From the NCBI RefSeq assembly GCF_026340675.1, contig NZ_JAPEOX010000001.1, positions 5,146,001 to 5,210,000 of the forward strand: 64,000 bases of DNA, in the 5' to 3' direction. The DNA is from Streptomyces sp. NBC_01264. GTDB taxonomy: Bacteria > Actinomycetota > Actinomycetes > Streptomycetales > Streptomycetaceae. The first letter of the stretch is position 1; each line of letters opens with the position of its first letter. This document shows positions 43,197 through 51,799 of this stretch, in pieces. The notes under the pieces were generated by a model. It was not told where the DNA came from. It made no database searches and saw nothing but the letters and a program-made list of their open reading frames with translations. The translations under genes and the position numbers were made by a program.

Positions 43197-43559
43197 GTGG
43201 CGACGGCGATCCGAGAGCTCGGGGACCACCGAAGACCCAAAGGCCGCCGGGAGGGTTCGCGCCGCCCGCGCCTCCCCCGTCCGTCGAGCCTGCCGAGCCT
43301 GCCGAACCGGCAGCAGTGGCGGGAGATGCGGGAGTGGCGGGGCTGGACGGGCGCCGCTCCGTTCTGGCTCAACGCGGTCCTCCTGCTGCTGACCCCGTTC
43401 ACCACCGTCACCCTGCTCGCGCAGGTCGGCATCATCGCGGGCCTGACCGCCATCGGCGGCCTGGCCCGCCACCTCTGGTCGGGCGACTACGGCCATGCGG
43501 CCATCCACTGCGCCGCCGTACTCATGGGTGCGGCGGCGGTGGCGGTCGTGGTGGTCTGA
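43197..43559 (+). CDS. Small hypothetical membrane protein
   Basis: The 120-residue frame has a basic N-terminal half and two hydrophobic segments (FWLNAVLLLLTPFTTVTLLAQVGIIAG and AAIHCAAVLMGAAAVAVVVV). The start is uncertain: GTG 43197 or ATG 43326, the latter giving a 77-residue protein beginning MREWRGWTGAAPFWLNAVLL. It lies 40 bases after cbtA but shows no metal-binding motif. I do not recognise a family. Confidence 0.55.
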   Translation: MATAIRELGDHRRPKGRREGSRRPRLPRPSSLPSLPNRQQWREMREWRGWTGAAPFWLNAVLLLLTPFTTVTLLAQVGIIAGLTAIGGLARHLWSGDYGHAAIHCAAVLMGAAAVAVVVV

Positions 43560-43634
43560 CGGGGGGCTAGCCCCCCGAACGGCCTTCCCGGCTACCGGAT
43601 GTAGTGGCGGAGGATGCTCAACCATCCTCGTTCC

Positions 43635-45155
43635 ATGACCACTTACCGCAGCAAGACCGCACTCGTCGCACTCTGCGTCACGGCCGTGGCGGCCACCCTG
43701 ACCGGCGCCGCCGGTGCCACGGCCACGGCTGCCGTCCGCGACGCCGCGACGGCCACCCCGCCCGCCCTGGCCTGGGCGGCGTGCGCCCACCCGGGGCACC
43801 TCGACGGCCAGCAGTGCGCGAAGCTGTCCGTCCCCCTCGACTACGCCGACCCGGCCGGTCCGCAGGTCGACCTAGCCGTGTCCCGGCTGCCGAGCACCCG
43901 TCCCGCCGCCCGGCGCGGGACGCTGGCCGTGGTGCCCGGCGGCCCGGGCGGCTCGGGCGTGCAGCGACTCTCGCAGAAGGGGGCCGCACTGGCGGGACAG
44001 CTGGCCGGGGCGTACGACCTCGTGGCGCTCGACCCGCGCGGGGTCGGCGGCAGCGTCACCGCCGGGTGCGGCCTGGACGCGGCCGACCGGCGGCTGACGA
44101 CCCTGCGGTCCTGGCCCGGCGCCGACGGGGGGATCGCGGAGAACGCCGAGCGCTCCCGCCGGGTGGCCGAGGCCTGCGCCGCGAACGGCGGCGCGGTCCT
44201 GCGCAGTTTCACCACCGCGAACCAGGCGCGCGACATGGACCGCTTCCGGGAAGCACTCGGCGAGCGCAGGCTTTCGGTCTGGGCCGTCTCCTACGGGACC
44301 TACGTGACGGCGGTGTACGCGCAGAAGTTCCCGCAGCGCACCGACCGCCTGGTGCTGGACAGCAGCGGGGACCCCGACCCGAAGCGGGTCGCCCGCGGCT
44401 GGCTCGCGAACATGGCCCAGGGCGCCGACGACCGCTTCCCCGACTTCGCGGCCTGGGCGGTGGACCCGGCGCGGGCGGGGGAGGGGCTGCGGATCGCCGA
44501 ACACCCGGACGACGTAAAGCCGTTGTTCCTGGCGCTGGCCGAAAAGCTGGACCGTTCCCCGAAGCCCTCGAACGTCCCCGGCCTGCCGCTCACCGGCACG
44601 ATGCTGCGCCAGGCCCTGCAGACCGCCCTCTACGGGGACGCCCAGTTCCCCGCCTTCGCCCGACTGGTCCGCGAGGCCCGGGACCCCAAGGCGGTCCCGC
44701 AGCTGCCCCAGGAGCTCGCCGCGGTGCTGCCCGACTCGGACGCGGCGCTGATGGTGGGCGTCATCTGCAACGACGTGGCCTGGCCGAAGAACGTCTCCTC
44801 GTACGAGCGGGCGGTGGCCGCGGACCGGGCCGCGCACCCCCTGACCGCCGGAATGCCGGCGAACGTCACCCCGTGCGCCTTCTGGAAGGACGCCCCCGCC
44901 GAACGCCCCACCCGCATCACCGACCGGGGTCCCTCGAACATCCTGATGGTCCAGAACCTCCGCGACCCGTCGACCCCGTACGCCGCCTCGCTGAAGATGC
45001 GCGAAGCCCTCGGCCCGCGCGCCCGGCTGCTCACCGTCGACCACGGCGGCCACGGGGTCTACCTGGGCAACGGCAACGCCTGCTCCGACCGCACCGTGAC
45101 CGCGTACCTCACGACGGGGGAGCGTCCCGCGCGGGACTCGGTGTGCCCGTCCTGA
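43635..45155 (+). CDS. Secreted alpha/beta-hydrolase peptidase (tripeptidyl aminopeptidase-like, TAP C-terminal)
   Basis: The 506-residue precursor starts with a signal peptide (TYRSKTALVALCVTAVAATL, then TGAAGATATA). It has an N-terminal oxyanion segment (VVPGGPGGSGVQ), the nucleophile AVSYGTYVTAVYAQ, a helical lid, and the TAP-like end with NLRDPSTPYAASLKMRE and the catalytic His in DHGGHGVYL. It releases tripeptides or amino acids from peptides outside the cell, by analogy with Streptomyces tripeptidyl aminopeptidases. ATG 43635 begins the signal; ATG 43614 is an alternative seven residues earlier. Its 3' end overlaps the convergent TetR gene by 47 bases. Confidence 0.88.
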   Translation: MTTYRSKTALVALCVTAVAATLTGAAGATATAAVRDAATATPPALAWAACAHPGHLDGQQCAKLSVPLDYADPAGPQVDLAVSRLPSTRPAARRGTLAVVPGGPGGSGVQRLSQKGAALAGQLAGAYDLVALDPRGVGGSVTAGCGLDAADRRLTTLRSWPGADGGIAENAERSRRVAEACAANGGAVLRSFTTANQARDMDRFREALGERRLSVWAVSYGTYVTAVYAQKFPQRTDRLVLDSSGDPDPKRVARGWLANMAQGADDRFPDFAAWAVDPARAGEGLRIAEHPDDVKPLFLALAEKLDRSPKPSNVPGLPLTGTMLRQALQTALYGDAQFPAFARLVREARDPKAVPQLPQELAAVLPDSDAALMVGVICNDVAWPKNVSSYERAVAADRAAHPLTAGMPANVTPCAFWKDAPAERPTRITDRGPSNILMVQNLRDPSTPYAASLKMREALGPRARLLTVDHGGHGVYLGNGNACSDRTVTAYLTTGERPARDSVCPS

Positions 45156-45747
45156 AGATCCGGTCCAGGTGGTGGCGCAGCACCGCGACGGCCGACTCGG
45201 GCCCCCGCTGGCCGACCAGGATGCTGGTGCCCATGGTCGCCGCCATGGCGAGCAGGCTGATCGCCTCCGTGCGCGCGTCGACGTCCGGGTCGGCCAGGCC
45301 GGATTCCTGGGCCCGGGCGATCAGCCCGGCCACCGCGTTCTCGGCGGCGTCGGGGTTGTCGATGAAGGGCTGGGCGGCGAGGGCCTCGTCGGTCACGGAC
45401 AGGATCGAGTAGGAACTGTAGAGGAGGTGGAAGGTGCGGCTCTCCTCGTCGGTCGGCAGGGAGGCCAACAGCAGGGCCTCGATCGTCGCGCGCGGGCCGG
45501 GAGCGGGGCCGGCGGCGGCGAGGCGGGCGCCGACCCGGGCGGTGAAGCGGTCGGTCAGGTGCTGGAGCCCGTAGAAGAGCAGCTTCTCCTTGGACTGGAA
45601 GTAGTACTGGACCAGGCGCAGGGAGACCCCGGCCTCGGCGGCCACGTCGCGCATGCCGACGGCGTGCAGCCCCCGCCGTCCGGCGACGCGGATGAGTGCT
45701 TCGGCGATCTGGGTGCGCCGTTCCTCGTGGTCCACGCGTTTCGGCAT
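45109..45747 (-). CDS. TetR-family regulator, divergent from an alpha/beta hydrolase
   Basis: The 212-residue repressor has the N-terminal HTH (RRTQIAEALIRVAGRRGLHAVGMRDVAAEAGVSLRLVQYYFQSKEKLL) and a C-terminal ligand and dimer domain with LLYSSYSILSVTDEALAAQPF. ATG 45747 is clear. Two near-identical palindromic TGGTAC-N4-GTATCA operators lie between it and the hydrolase gene, so it most likely represses both. The gene overlaps the peptidase gene at its 3' end. Confidence 0.9.
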   Translation of the reverse strand: MPKRVDHEERRTQIAEALIRVAGRRGLHAVGMRDVAAEAGVSLRLVQYYFQSKEKLLFYGLQHLTDRFTARVGARLAAAGPAPGPRATIEALLLASLPTDEESRTFHLLYSSYSILSVTDEALAAQPFIDNPDAAENAVAGLIARAQESGLADPDVDARTEAISLLAMAATMGTSILVGQRGPESAVAVLRHHLDRIFRTGTPSPARDAPPS

Positions 45748-45818
45748 GTTCTGGTGTCTCCGCCCGTCGGTGTCCGTGGGTGCTCGTGCTCGTCGCTGTG
45801 AGCCCGCGGCTCGTTTTC

Positions 45819-45857
45819 ATGGTACCGCCGTATCAACATCATGGTACGGTCGTATCA
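45819..45857. promoter_or_regulatory. Two tandem TetR operators
   Basis: ATGGTACCGCCGTATCA (45819-45835) and ATGGTACGGTCGTATCA (45841-45857) are 17-bp copies whose inner TGGTAC-N4-GTATCA forms an imperfect inverted repeat. They are 22 bp apart. They lie between the divergent TetR and alpha/beta-hydrolase genes, with the second copy 37 bp before the hydrolase start. Confidence 0.75.
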
Positions 45858-45893
45858 CGAAGAACGGATCCCCGGTCCTCCAGGAGGTGCCCC

Positions 45894-46835
45894 GTGCCCG
45901 ACAACAAGCCCCGTGTACGCCGCGACATCGGCCACTACGTGAGCGACGAGCTGCGCGACCGCTACTTCGCGGCCTGCGACGCCCTCTACGCGAAGGGAGC
46001 GCCCGCCCGCTCCGAGACGGACGTGGAGACGAGCTTCGGGACCACGCACGTCTACCGGTACGGCCCCACGAACCCGGCGGCGGAGTCCCGTACGCCGATC
46101 GTCCTGATCCACGGTTCGGGCGGCTGCTCGGCCCAGTGGTACCCCAACACCGTCGCCCTCAGCGCCGACCGGCCCGTCTACGCCCTCGACACCCCCGGCG
46201 ACCCGGGCCGCAGCGTCCAGCGCGAGGTGATGTGGCAGCCCGAGCGGGCGGCCCAGTGGATGGACGAGGCCCTCGACGCGCTCGGCCTGGACCACGTCCA
46301 CCTGGTCGGGTCCTCCTACGGCGGCTGGCTGGTCATCAACCAGGTGCACCTGCGACCCGGCCGGCTCGCCTCGGTCACCGCCCTGGACCCGGGCGGCCTG
46401 GAGAAGGTGGGGCTGCGCTTCTTCGTGTGGATCTTCGCCAGCCTCTTCGCGACCTTCGCGCCCAAGGCGCTGCGCCCGACCCTGGCCAAGTGGCTGGAGC
46501 AGCCGGTCCTGATCGACCCCGAACTGCGCACGATGATCCAGAGGGGCGTCCGCGCCTTCCGGATCCGCCGCCCCGCCCCGCTGCCGCTGTCGGACGCGGA
46601 ACTGGGCTCGATCCGGACGCCGTTCTACCTGATCATGGGCAAGCGGAGCCTGCTCGTGCACCCGAAGCGGCAGCTGGAGCGGGTGCCGCGGGTGATCCCC
46701 GGAGCCCGCGCCGAGATCGTCTCCGCGACCGGGCACGGACCGCAGATCGACCACCCCGAGCTGGTCAACGCCCGGATGCTCAGCTTCATGGAGGACGTCG
46801 ACTCCCTCGACCCGGCCGGGCGCAGGGCCGCGTAG
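45894..46835 (+). CDS. Alpha/beta-fold hydrolase under TetR control
   Basis: The 313-residue cytoplasmic hydrolase has VLIHGSGGCSAQWYPN (oxyanion loop), the nucleophile LVGSSYGGWLVIN, and a C-terminal catalytic His in ATGHGPQIDHP. The acid may be in the PFYLIMGKRSLLVHP strand region. It resembles esterases or C-C hydrolases, but the substrate is unknown. GTG 45894 has a strong CAGGAGG ribosome site. The divergent TetR and double operator suggest induction by its substrate or a related compound. Confidence 0.88.
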   Translation: MPDNKPRVRRDIGHYVSDELRDRYFAACDALYAKGAPARSETDVETSFGTTHVYRYGPTNPAAESRTPIVLIHGSGGCSAQWYPNTVALSADRPVYALDTPGDPGRSVQREVMWQPERAAQWMDEALDALGLDHVHLVGSSYGGWLVINQVHLRPGRLASVTALDPGGLEKVGLRFFVWIFASLFATFAPKALRPTLAKWLEQPVLIDPELRTMIQRGVRAFRIRRPAPLPLSDAELGSIRTPFYLIMGKRSLLVHPKRQLERVPRVIPGARAEIVSATGHGPQIDHPELVNARMLSFMEDVDSLDPAGRRAA

Positions 46836-46873
46836 CGCGGACGGGGCGCCGCTCGGGTGCCGCTCAGGTCCGC

Positions 46874-47899
46874 TCAGGCGGCCCGGAAGCGCAGCCGGTA
46901 CTCCGTGGGCGTGGTGCCGAGCGTGCGGCGGAAGGCCCGTACGAGGGTGTCGGTGGTGCCGAACCCGCAGGCGGAGGCGATCCGGTCGAGCGTGGCGTCC
47001 GTGGCTTCGAGCTGGCCCCGCGCCAGCTCCACGCGGGCCGACTCGATGTAGGCGGCCGGGGTCATGCCCAGCTCGGACTTGAAGATCCGGGCCAACTGCC
47101 GCTCGCTGACGTGCGCGTACGCGGCGAGGTCGGCCAGGCTGAGCCGGCCGCCGAGGTGCCGCCTGATGAAGTGCCGCAGGTCCTCGCCGCGCCGTGTCGC
47201 GGAGGGCGGCTCCAACGGGACGCTGAACTGGCTCTGCCCGCCGGGCCGTTTCAGGTACATCACGAGCTGCCGGGCCACGCGCAGGGCGACGCCCTCACCG
47301 AAGTCCTCGGCCACCAGGGCGAGCGAGAGGTCCAGGCAGGCGCTGATCCCGGCGCCGGTCCACACCTCGCCCTGCCGGATGAAGATCGGGTCGGCGTCCA
47401 CCTCGACCTCCGGGTGATCGGCGGCGAGCTGCTCCGCGGTGGACCAGTGGGTGGTGGCCCGCTTGCCGTCGAGCAGCCCGGCCGCGGCCAGCAGGTGCGC
47501 CCCCACGCAGACGGAGGCGACCCGGCGCGTGCGTGCGGCGAGCGTCCGCACCCAGTCGACGACCTCCGGGTCGGTGAGGGCGCGGACGCGGCGCTCGGCG
47601 TCCAGCTCGACGGCGCCGGGCACCAGGAGCGTGTCGATGCTCCGCGTGGCGGCCTCGCGGAAGGTCAGGTCCGGCAGGATGCGCACCCCGGCCGAGGTGG
47701 TGACGGGGCCGAGGGTGCGGGCGGCCAGGGCGACCCGGTAGCCGGCCGTGTCGTCGGTCTCCCGCGGGACCAGGGAGAACACCTCCGGCGGTCCGGTGAC
47801 GTCGAGCAGGTCGACGCCTTCGAAGAGCACGATCACGATCAGCCGCTCGAGGGGCTCCAGGGGGGAATCGAGGTCCAGCCGGTGTCCATGGGTCTGCAT
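46874..47899 (-). CDS. GlxA-type transcriptional regulator (DJ-1/PfpI + AraC HTH)
   Basis: The 341-residue protein has an N-terminal class I glutamine amidotransferase-like domain (VIVLFEGVDLLDVTGPPEVFSL, and the nucleophile-elbow region ASVCVGAHLLAAAGLLDGKRATTHW) and a C-terminal AraC HTH pair (LADLAAYAHVSERQLARIFKSELGMTPAAYIESARVE and RIASACGFGTTDTLVRAFRRTLGTTPTEYRLRF). GlxA-like regulators control amine or amino acid catabolism in related bacteria. ATG 47899 has GGAGATG; the frame extends to 47959. It is divergent from a TetR gene, with TGTTAGCG half-sites between them. Confidence 0.9.
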   Translation of the reverse strand: MQTHGHRLDLDSPLEPLERLIVIVLFEGVDLLDVTGPPEVFSLVPRETDDTAGYRVALAARTLGPVTTSAGVRILPDLTFREAATRSIDTLLVPGAVELDAERRVRALTDPEVVDWVRTLAARTRRVASVCVGAHLLAAAGLLDGKRATTHWSTAEQLAADHPEVEVDADPIFIRQGEVWTGAGISACLDLSLALVAEDFGEGVALRVARQLVMYLKRPGGQSQFSVPLEPPSATRRGEDLRHFIRRHLGGRLSLADLAAYAHVSERQLARIFKSELGMTPAAYIESARVELARGQLEATDATLDRIASACGFGTTDTLVRAFRRTLGTTPTEYRLRFRAA

Positions 47900-47950
47900 G
47901 ACATCTCCGTGGGTGCTTTCTGGTCGGCGCTCACGAGTTGACGTGTGCAA

Positions 47951-48038
47951 CGCTAACACAATACGTAATCAATGTTTACGAGACTCATGTGATGTCCAGC
48001 CCAGATGCCCGCATCCCCCCAGGCCGGATCTGTTAGCG
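47951..48038. promoter_or_regulatory. Paired TGTTAGCG half-sites between the GlxA and TetR genes
   Basis: CGCTAACA (47951-47958) and TGTTAGCG (48031-48038) are exact complements 72 bases apart. The second continues as TTAGCGCTGCTA, a near-palindrome lying 17 bases before the TetR start. This looks like an operator for one of the two divergent regulators. The interval is AT-richer, as expected for promoters. Confidence 0.5.
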
Positions 48039-48054
48039 CTGCTACCATCGAGCC

Positions 48055-48687
48055 ATGTCGACGGCCCGAGAACGCATCCTGGAAGCCACCGCCGAGCTGC
48101 TCGCCACCAAGGACGCGCCGGCGATCTCCACCCGGGCCATCTGCGACCGCGCCAAGGTCGGCATGCCCGAGATCTACCGCCAGTTCGGCGACAAGGAGGG
48201 GCTGCTCACCGCGGTCGCCGACCTCGGCTTCGAGCGTTTCCTCGCCAACAAGCGGCGCAACCCGCAGACCGGCGATCCGGTGGCGGACCTGCGCACGGCC
48301 TGGGACAGCCACGTCGCCTTCGCGCTCGGCAACCCCCACCTCTACCGGCTGATGTTCACCCCGGCCGGAACGGTCAAGCCGCAGGCGATCGCGGAGGCGC
48401 AGGCCCTGCTCCTGGCGGCCGTGGAGCGCTGCCGCGCGGCGGGCCGGCTGCGGACGACCCCGGCGCTGGCCGGCCAGTCGATCCTCTCGGCGAACGTGGG
48501 CGTCTGCCTGATGGCGCTGTCCTTCCCCGAGCTGTACGGGGGCCTGGACGTCTCGCAGTCGGTGCGGGACGCGGTGATCGGCAAGGTCACCGGCGACGAA
48601 CGGGAGGACACGAGGATCGGCGCCGCGACCGTCCTCGCCCAGGCCCTGGTCGACACCCTCACGGGGGCGACGCCGGTGGAGGAGTAG
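48055..48687 (+). CDS. TetR-family regulator
   Basis: The 210-residue protein has the HTH region RERILEATAELLATKDAPAISTRAICDRAKVGMPEIYRQFGDKEGLLTAVAD and a C-terminal domain of the TetR_C_33-like kind. It contains HLYRLMFTPAG and VGVCLMALSFPELYGGLDVSQSVRDAVIG. A candidate operator precedes it. It is divergent from the GlxA-type regulator. No enzyme or transporter gene is close on the same strand, so its target could be itself, the divergent gene or a distant gene. Confidence 0.9.
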   Translation: MSTARERILEATAELLATKDAPAISTRAICDRAKVGMPEIYRQFGDKEGLLTAVADLGFERFLANKRRNPQTGDPVADLRTAWDSHVAFALGNPHLYRLMFTPAGTVKPQAIAEAQALLLAAVERCRAAGRLRTTPALAGQSILSANVGVCLMALSFPELYGGLDVSQSVRDAVIGKVTGDEREDTRIGAATVLAQALVDTLTGATPVEE

Positions 48688-48794
48688 CTCCTCACCCGCC
48701 TGAGCTGCACCCTGCACCCCGAGCTCGCCGGCCTTGCGGCCCCGTCGGTGGTCGGCGATGATCTGGGCTTTCCGTCGGTCGGGGGGCGTTGTCG

Positions 48795-49190
48795 GTGAGC
48801 GGTTGGGTCTTTCTGGTCGGTGTGGTCGCGCTGGTGGTGTTCTGCGTCGCGCTCGGGATCTACGCCCACGCGAGCCCGCTGCTGAAGCGGGGCATCCGGC
48901 ACTCCGCCGTCTGCGTCAACGTGGGCCAGATCGCGGGGGGTTCGATGATCCTGCTCGAGTACACCCCGGTGGGCGCCCCCGCACGCCAGTACACCGTGGG
49001 GCCGTTCGTCTTCCCGCCGGTCCAGGTCGGGGGCCGGATGGACGTGATCTACGACCCCAAGCGCCCGCAGGAGGTGACCCTGCCGGACCGCCTGCCCCGC
49101 AGCACCCGTGGGCTGGTCGTCACCGCCGCCGTGTCCGGCGCCGTGCTCGCGGCCTGCGTGCTGCGGATCGTGCTGGCCCTGCGGGGCTGA
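48795..49190 (+). CDS. DUF3592-like membrane protein
   Basis: The 131-residue protein has an N-terminal helix (GWVFLVGVVALVVFCVALGIYAH), a beta domain with the pattern VGQIAGGSMILLEYTPVGAPARQYTVGPFVFPPVQVGGRMDVIYDPKRPQEVTL, and a C-terminal helix. This is the DUF3592-type fold. GTG 48795 follows a G-run ribosome site; the TTG at 48789 is an alternative. Function unknown. Confidence 0.7.
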   Translation: MSGWVFLVGVVALVVFCVALGIYAHASPLLKRGIRHSAVCVNVGQIAGGSMILLEYTPVGAPARQYTVGPFVFPPVQVGGRMDVIYDPKRPQEVTLPDRLPRSTRGLVVTAAVSGAVLAACVLRIVLALRG

Positions 49191-49286
49191 GCCACTCCAC
49201 GCAAACCATCCCGAAGTGCACCCCGCCGGGTCCGATGTTGAGATGAGGCGATGCACGGCGTCGACCCCCGCTGAATGGAGCGAGAG

Positions 49287-51116
49287 ATGGCCAACCTCCC
49301 CTTCGAGACCCTTCCGTATGACGACGTGACCGACTTCGAGAACGCCGACCGCGGATTCATCGCCGCGCTCGCGCCGGCCGTGGTCAAGGGCGCCGAGGGC
49401 CGCACCGTGTGGGACAACGACGCGTACGCCTTTCTGAAGGCCGAGTGCCCCGACACCGCGAACCCCAGTCTGTGGCGGCAGGCGCAGCTCGCCGCGAAAC
49501 AGGGCCTGTACGAGGTCACCGCGGGCGTCTACCAGGTACGTGGCCTCGACCTGTCGAACATGACCCTCGTCGAGGGCGACCGCGGGGTCATCGTCATCGA
49601 CCCGCTCATCTCCGCCGAGACCGCCGCCGCCGCGCTCGCGCTGTACCGAGAGCACCGCGGGGACCGCCCGGTCACCGGCCTGGTCTACACCCACTCGCAC
49701 GGCGACCACTTCGGCGGCGCCCGCGGCGTGCTCCCGCGCGGCACCGAGGAGGGCGTGCCGATCCTCGCCCCCGCGGGCTTCCTGGAGCACGCGGTCAGCG
49801 AGAACGTCTACGCCGGCAACGCCATGACCCGCCGCGCCGTCTTCATGTACGGCGACCGCCTGCCCAAGGCCCCCGACGGCCAGATCGGCGCCGGCCTGGG
49901 CATGACCACCTCCACCGGCACCATCACCCTCATCCCGCCCACCGTGGACATCACCGCCACCGGGCAGGAGGAGACGGTCGACGGCGTACGGATCGTCTTC
50001 CAGCTCACCCCCGGCACCGAGGCGCCGGCCGAGATGAACTTCCTCTTCCCGGACAAGCGGGCGCTGTGCCTGGCGGAGAACGCCACGCACACCATGCACA
50101 ACATCCTGACCCTGCGCGGCGCCGTCGTCCGCGACTCCCGCATCTGGTCGCGGTACCTCGACGAGGCGATCGAGTACTTCGGCGACGGCTACGACGTGGC
50201 CTTCGCCTCCCACCACTGGCCCACCTGGGGCCGGGACAACGTCGTCGCCTTCCTCGCCGCCCAGCGCGACCTGTACGCGTACATGCACGACCAGACCCTG
50301 CGCCTGCTCAACGACGGCCTCACGGGACCGGAGATCGCCGAAGAACTGCGACTGCCGCCCGCTTTGGAGAACTCCTGGCATGCGCGCGGCTATTACGGCT
50401 CCCTCTCCCACAACGTCAAGGCGATCTACCAGCGTTACCTCGGCTGGTTCAACGGCAACGCCGCGACCCTCTGGGAGCACCCGCCGGTCGAACTCGCCCG
50501 GCGCTACGTCGACTCGATGGGCGGCCCCGAGCAGACGCTCGACAAGGCCCGCGCCTACGCCGACTCCGGCGACCTCCGCTTCGCGGCCACCCTCCTCAAC
50601 CACCTGGTCTTCGCCGATCCCGGCCGTACGGACGCCAAGGAGGCCCTCGCGGCCGTCTACGACGAGCTCGGCCAGGGCGCGGAGAACGGCCCCTGGCGCA
50701 ACTTCTACCTGACCTCCGCCATGGAACTGCGCCACGGCGAGAACCGGGCCCTGCTCGACACGGCCAACCCGGAGATGGTGATGGCCCTGACCACCGACAT
50801 GCTCCTCGACTCGGTCGCGATCCGGATCGACGGCCCCCGGGCCTGGGACGAGGACCTCACCATCGACCTCGTCCTCACGGACGAGGGCAGCCACCGCCGC
50901 CTCACCCTCCACAACGGCGCCCTCACCCACCGCACCGTCACCGACCCCCGCACCCCGGCGGGCCTGACCCTCACGCTCACCAAGCCCCAGCTCCTGGCCG
51001 TCCTGGCGGGCCGGGCGCCGGACACCATCTCCATGACGGGATCCCCGGCCCTCCTCAGCCGGCTGTTCTCCTACGTGACGAAGCCCGACGCGGCCTTCCC
51101 GATCGTCACGCCTTGA
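49287..51116 (+). CDS. Alkylsulfatase (SdsA-like metallo-beta-lactamase-fold sulfatase)
   Basis: The 609-residue enzyme hydrolyses alkyl sulfates such as dodecyl sulfate. It has the metallo-beta-lactamase motif YTHSHGDHFGGARGV, a second metal region with ENATHTMHNILTLRGA and FASHHWPTWG, a dimerisation domain (GYYGSLSHNVKAIYQRYLGWFNGNAATLWEHPP) and a C-terminal SCP2-like domain. Length matches SdsA1. No classic signal peptide is visible, so it may be cytoplasmic in Streptomyces. ATG 49287 has GGAG in good position. Metal-binding residues look intact. Confidence 0.93.
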   Translation: MANLPFETLPYDDVTDFENADRGFIAALAPAVVKGAEGRTVWDNDAYAFLKAECPDTANPSLWRQAQLAAKQGLYEVTAGVYQVRGLDLSNMTLVEGDRGVIVIDPLISAETAAAALALYREHRGDRPVTGLVYTHSHGDHFGGARGVLPRGTEEGVPILAPAGFLEHAVSENVYAGNAMTRRAVFMYGDRLPKAPDGQIGAGLGMTTSTGTITLIPPTVDITATGQEETVDGVRIVFQLTPGTEAPAEMNFLFPDKRALCLAENATHTMHNILTLRGAVVRDSRIWSRYLDEAIEYFGDGYDVAFASHHWPTWGRDNVVAFLAAQRDLYAYMHDQTLRLLNDGLTGPEIAEELRLPPALENSWHARGYYGSLSHNVKAIYQRYLGWFNGNAATLWEHPPVELARRYVDSMGGPEQTLDKARAYADSGDLRFAATLLNHLVFADPGRTDAKEALAAVYDELGQGAENGPWRNFYLTSAMELRHGENRALLDTANPEMVMALTTDMLLDSVAIRIDGPRAWDEDLTIDLVLTDEGSHRRLTLHNGALTHRTVTDPRTPAGLTLTLTKPQLLAVLAGRAPDTISMTGSPALLSRLFSYVTKPDAAFPIVTP

Positions 51117-51144
51117 GGCCGTGAGGCCTGGGGCCCTGGGGCCA

Positions 51145-51666
51145 TCAGGCCGCGCGGCACAGATCCGCGGCCGAGGGGGCCGTACGGACGGTGCGTACGG
51201 CGGTTGCGGCGGACACGGCTGCCGCGGCGGGCGCGGCCTTCGAGCGGTGCTGCGCGAAGACGACGACGCGCAGCACCGCGAACCGCGCGACGCCGGCGAG
51301 CGCGGAGGCGGACAGGTAGACGACCTGTTCGCGCACGGCACTGGGCGAAGCTTCGAGCTGGCGCAGGACGAGCATCGCCGCGCAGGTCACCGCGTACGCG
51401 GCCGCGGCGGATCCGGCCGACTGCGCGTGCTGGCGCCAGGTCGCCCGCCCGCCGGCGCCGAAGGTGAAGCGGGCGTGCAGCTCGGTGGCCAGGAGGGTGG
51501 AGACCGCGGTGATCAGGGCGTTGGCCAGGATCCAGGGAATCCAGGAGGCGAGCCCCGCCACGGCGAAGCTGGAGGCCACTCCCACTCCTCCGCCGCAGAC
51601 CACGAAGCGGGCGAAGGCGGTGAGCGCGCCGGCTGCGATCCGCTTCCGGCTCTGCGCTGCCTCCAT
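51145..51666 (-). CDS. GtrA-family membrane protein
   Basis: The 173-residue protein has four helices in the GtrA pattern, starting ARFVVCGGGVGVASSFAVAGL and ending with ASALAGVARFAVLRVVVF followed by a positively charged stretch. GtrA proteins move lipid-linked sugars for cell-envelope glycosylation. ATG 51666 is chosen over an upstream ATG that would cross a palindromic region. A 9-bp inverted repeat lies 38 bases upstream. No glycosyltransferase is adjacent. Confidence 0.8.
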   Translation of the reverse strand: MEAAQSRKRIAAGALTAFARFVVCGGGVGVASSFAVAGLASWIPWILANALITAVSTLLATELHARFTFGAGGRATWRQHAQSAGSAAAAYAVTCAAMLVLRQLEASPSAVREQVVYLSASALAGVARFAVLRVVVFAQHRSKAAPAAAAVSAATAVRTVRTAPSAADLCRAA

Positions 51667-51703
51667 GATCCGACCCCTCCGATGGTGGCTCGATGCGCCG
51701 TAA

Positions 51704-51733
51704 TGGTGCCATTGTGGCATATGTATGGCACCA
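51704..51733. promoter_or_regulatory. Inverted repeat upstream of the gtrA-like gene
   Basis: TGGTGCCAT and ATGGCACCA pair perfectly over a 12-base spacer that contains a further TGGCATATG. Its position 38 bases before the gtrA-like start suits an operator. The regulator is unknown. Confidence 0.5.
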
Positions 51734-51747
51734 CGTCTAGGCGTCAA

Positions 51748-51776
51748 TGGCGCCACACCCTTCCGGGGTGGCGCCA
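51748..51776 (-). terminator. Hairpin after the minus-strand membrane gene
   Basis: TGGCGCCAC pairs with GTGGCGCCA, with inner ACCC/GGGG pairing, 24 bases after the stop of the membrane protein gene at 51800. Confidence 0.6.
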
Positions 51777-51799
51777 CCAGGGCGGTCGGGCGGGGGTGG

